NCBI GenBank assembly: GCA_003254905.1
Contig: QANU01001174.1
Span: forward strand, 236,992-300,991
From: Nissolia schottii
Lineage: Eukaryota; Streptophyta; Magnoliopsida; Fabales; Fabaceae
Direction of reading: 5' to 3'
DNA length: 64,000 nucleotides
Part shown: positions 63,762-64,000 of the stretch, one piece after another
How the letters are laid out: every line of letters begins with the position of its first letter
Numbering within the stretch: the stretch's first letter is position 1
Notes under the pieces: model-generated
What the model was told of the DNA's origin: nothing
Databases searched by the model: none
The model's input: only the letters and a program-made list of their open reading frames with translations
Made by a program: the position numbers and the translations under genes

Positions 63762-64000
63762 CACTACAATAAATTTGGCTGCTTCGCTTAAAAAAGTATG
63801 CTTTATATTATTATTATAATTATTGTTACACACACATGATGAGCTATCTAGTGAGAATGATAATCTTATATAAGAAGTGAGTATGTCAATCTTAGTCATT
63901 AGATTAAATGAGTAATTGAGATTAAAACACAATTTAAAAACTCACAAAATCTCATCTTCCTCAACTCCTTTTCTCTCACTTACCTTTATTAGATGATCAA
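63762..64000. other. Intergenic, possible CACTA-like tip
   Basis: cactacaataaattt at 63764 resembles a CACTA tip, but no subterminal repeats are visible before the window ends. Otherwise nothing recognised. Confidence 0.25.

Overview
This is a gene-poor, AT-rich window of a plant nuclear chromosome, from a dicot and most probably a legume. The plant call rests on a plant-type importin alpha (IMPA-9 class), two plant U-box/ARM E3 ligases of the PUB22/23/24 clade, plant-style introns (AT-rich, GT..AG), and plant transposons: CACTA, hAT and Mutator-type MITEs, Au-type SINEs, RTE LINE tails, a TRIM, and copia and gypsy remnants. The legume call is an impression and is weaker.

Layout. 1-41.5 kb is intergenic and repeat-dominated. 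It opens inside a CACTA element (1-745) that carries the last 43 codons of an open frame. It then holds a ~280-bp tandem repeat (2.75-3.72 kb), a complete TRIM with target-site duplication (4.57-5.29 kb), SINE-like and foldback MITEs, a hAT-like element (10.5-11.3 kb), a 121-bp minisatellite inside a larger transposon-like unit (12.4-13.66 kb), a gypsy LTR region joined to a copia gag relic (16.5-19.2 kb), an array of hairpin repeats (20.27-20.63 kb), a 2.1-kb terminal-inverted-repeat element interrupted by a 753-N gap (24.30-26.43 kb), and a perfect (CT)n tract of ~421 bp (32.74-33.16 kb). At 34.6-39.2 kb one sequence of about 0.8-1.0 kb appears three times without length change, bounded by single Ns. 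This looks like an assembly error, not biology.

41.5-46.7 kb (minus strand) is a complete 11-exon importin alpha-9 gene; the splice sites read cleanly and give 518 residues. Two of its introns carry SINE and LINE tails. 46.7-53.2 kb is intergenic, with a SINE flanked by a target-site duplication, a degenerate 'ggcgaat' repeat, and a 2-kb segment bounded by ~230-bp inverted arms.

53.2-62.0 kb holds two convergent paralogous E3 ligase genes: an intronless PUB22/23-like gene (+, 405 residues) and a three-exon PUB24-like gene (-, 408 residues). A decayed second copy of the 3' end and downstream flank of the first gene lies at 55.74-56.13 kb. In Arabidopsis the PUB22/23/24 trio dampens pattern-triggered immunity, so the two ligases may act in the same pathway; the importin is an unrelated nuclear-transport gene. 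62-64 kb is the PUB24-like upstream region and unannotated intergenic DNA. No tRNA, rRNA, organellar insert or CRISPR was seen.
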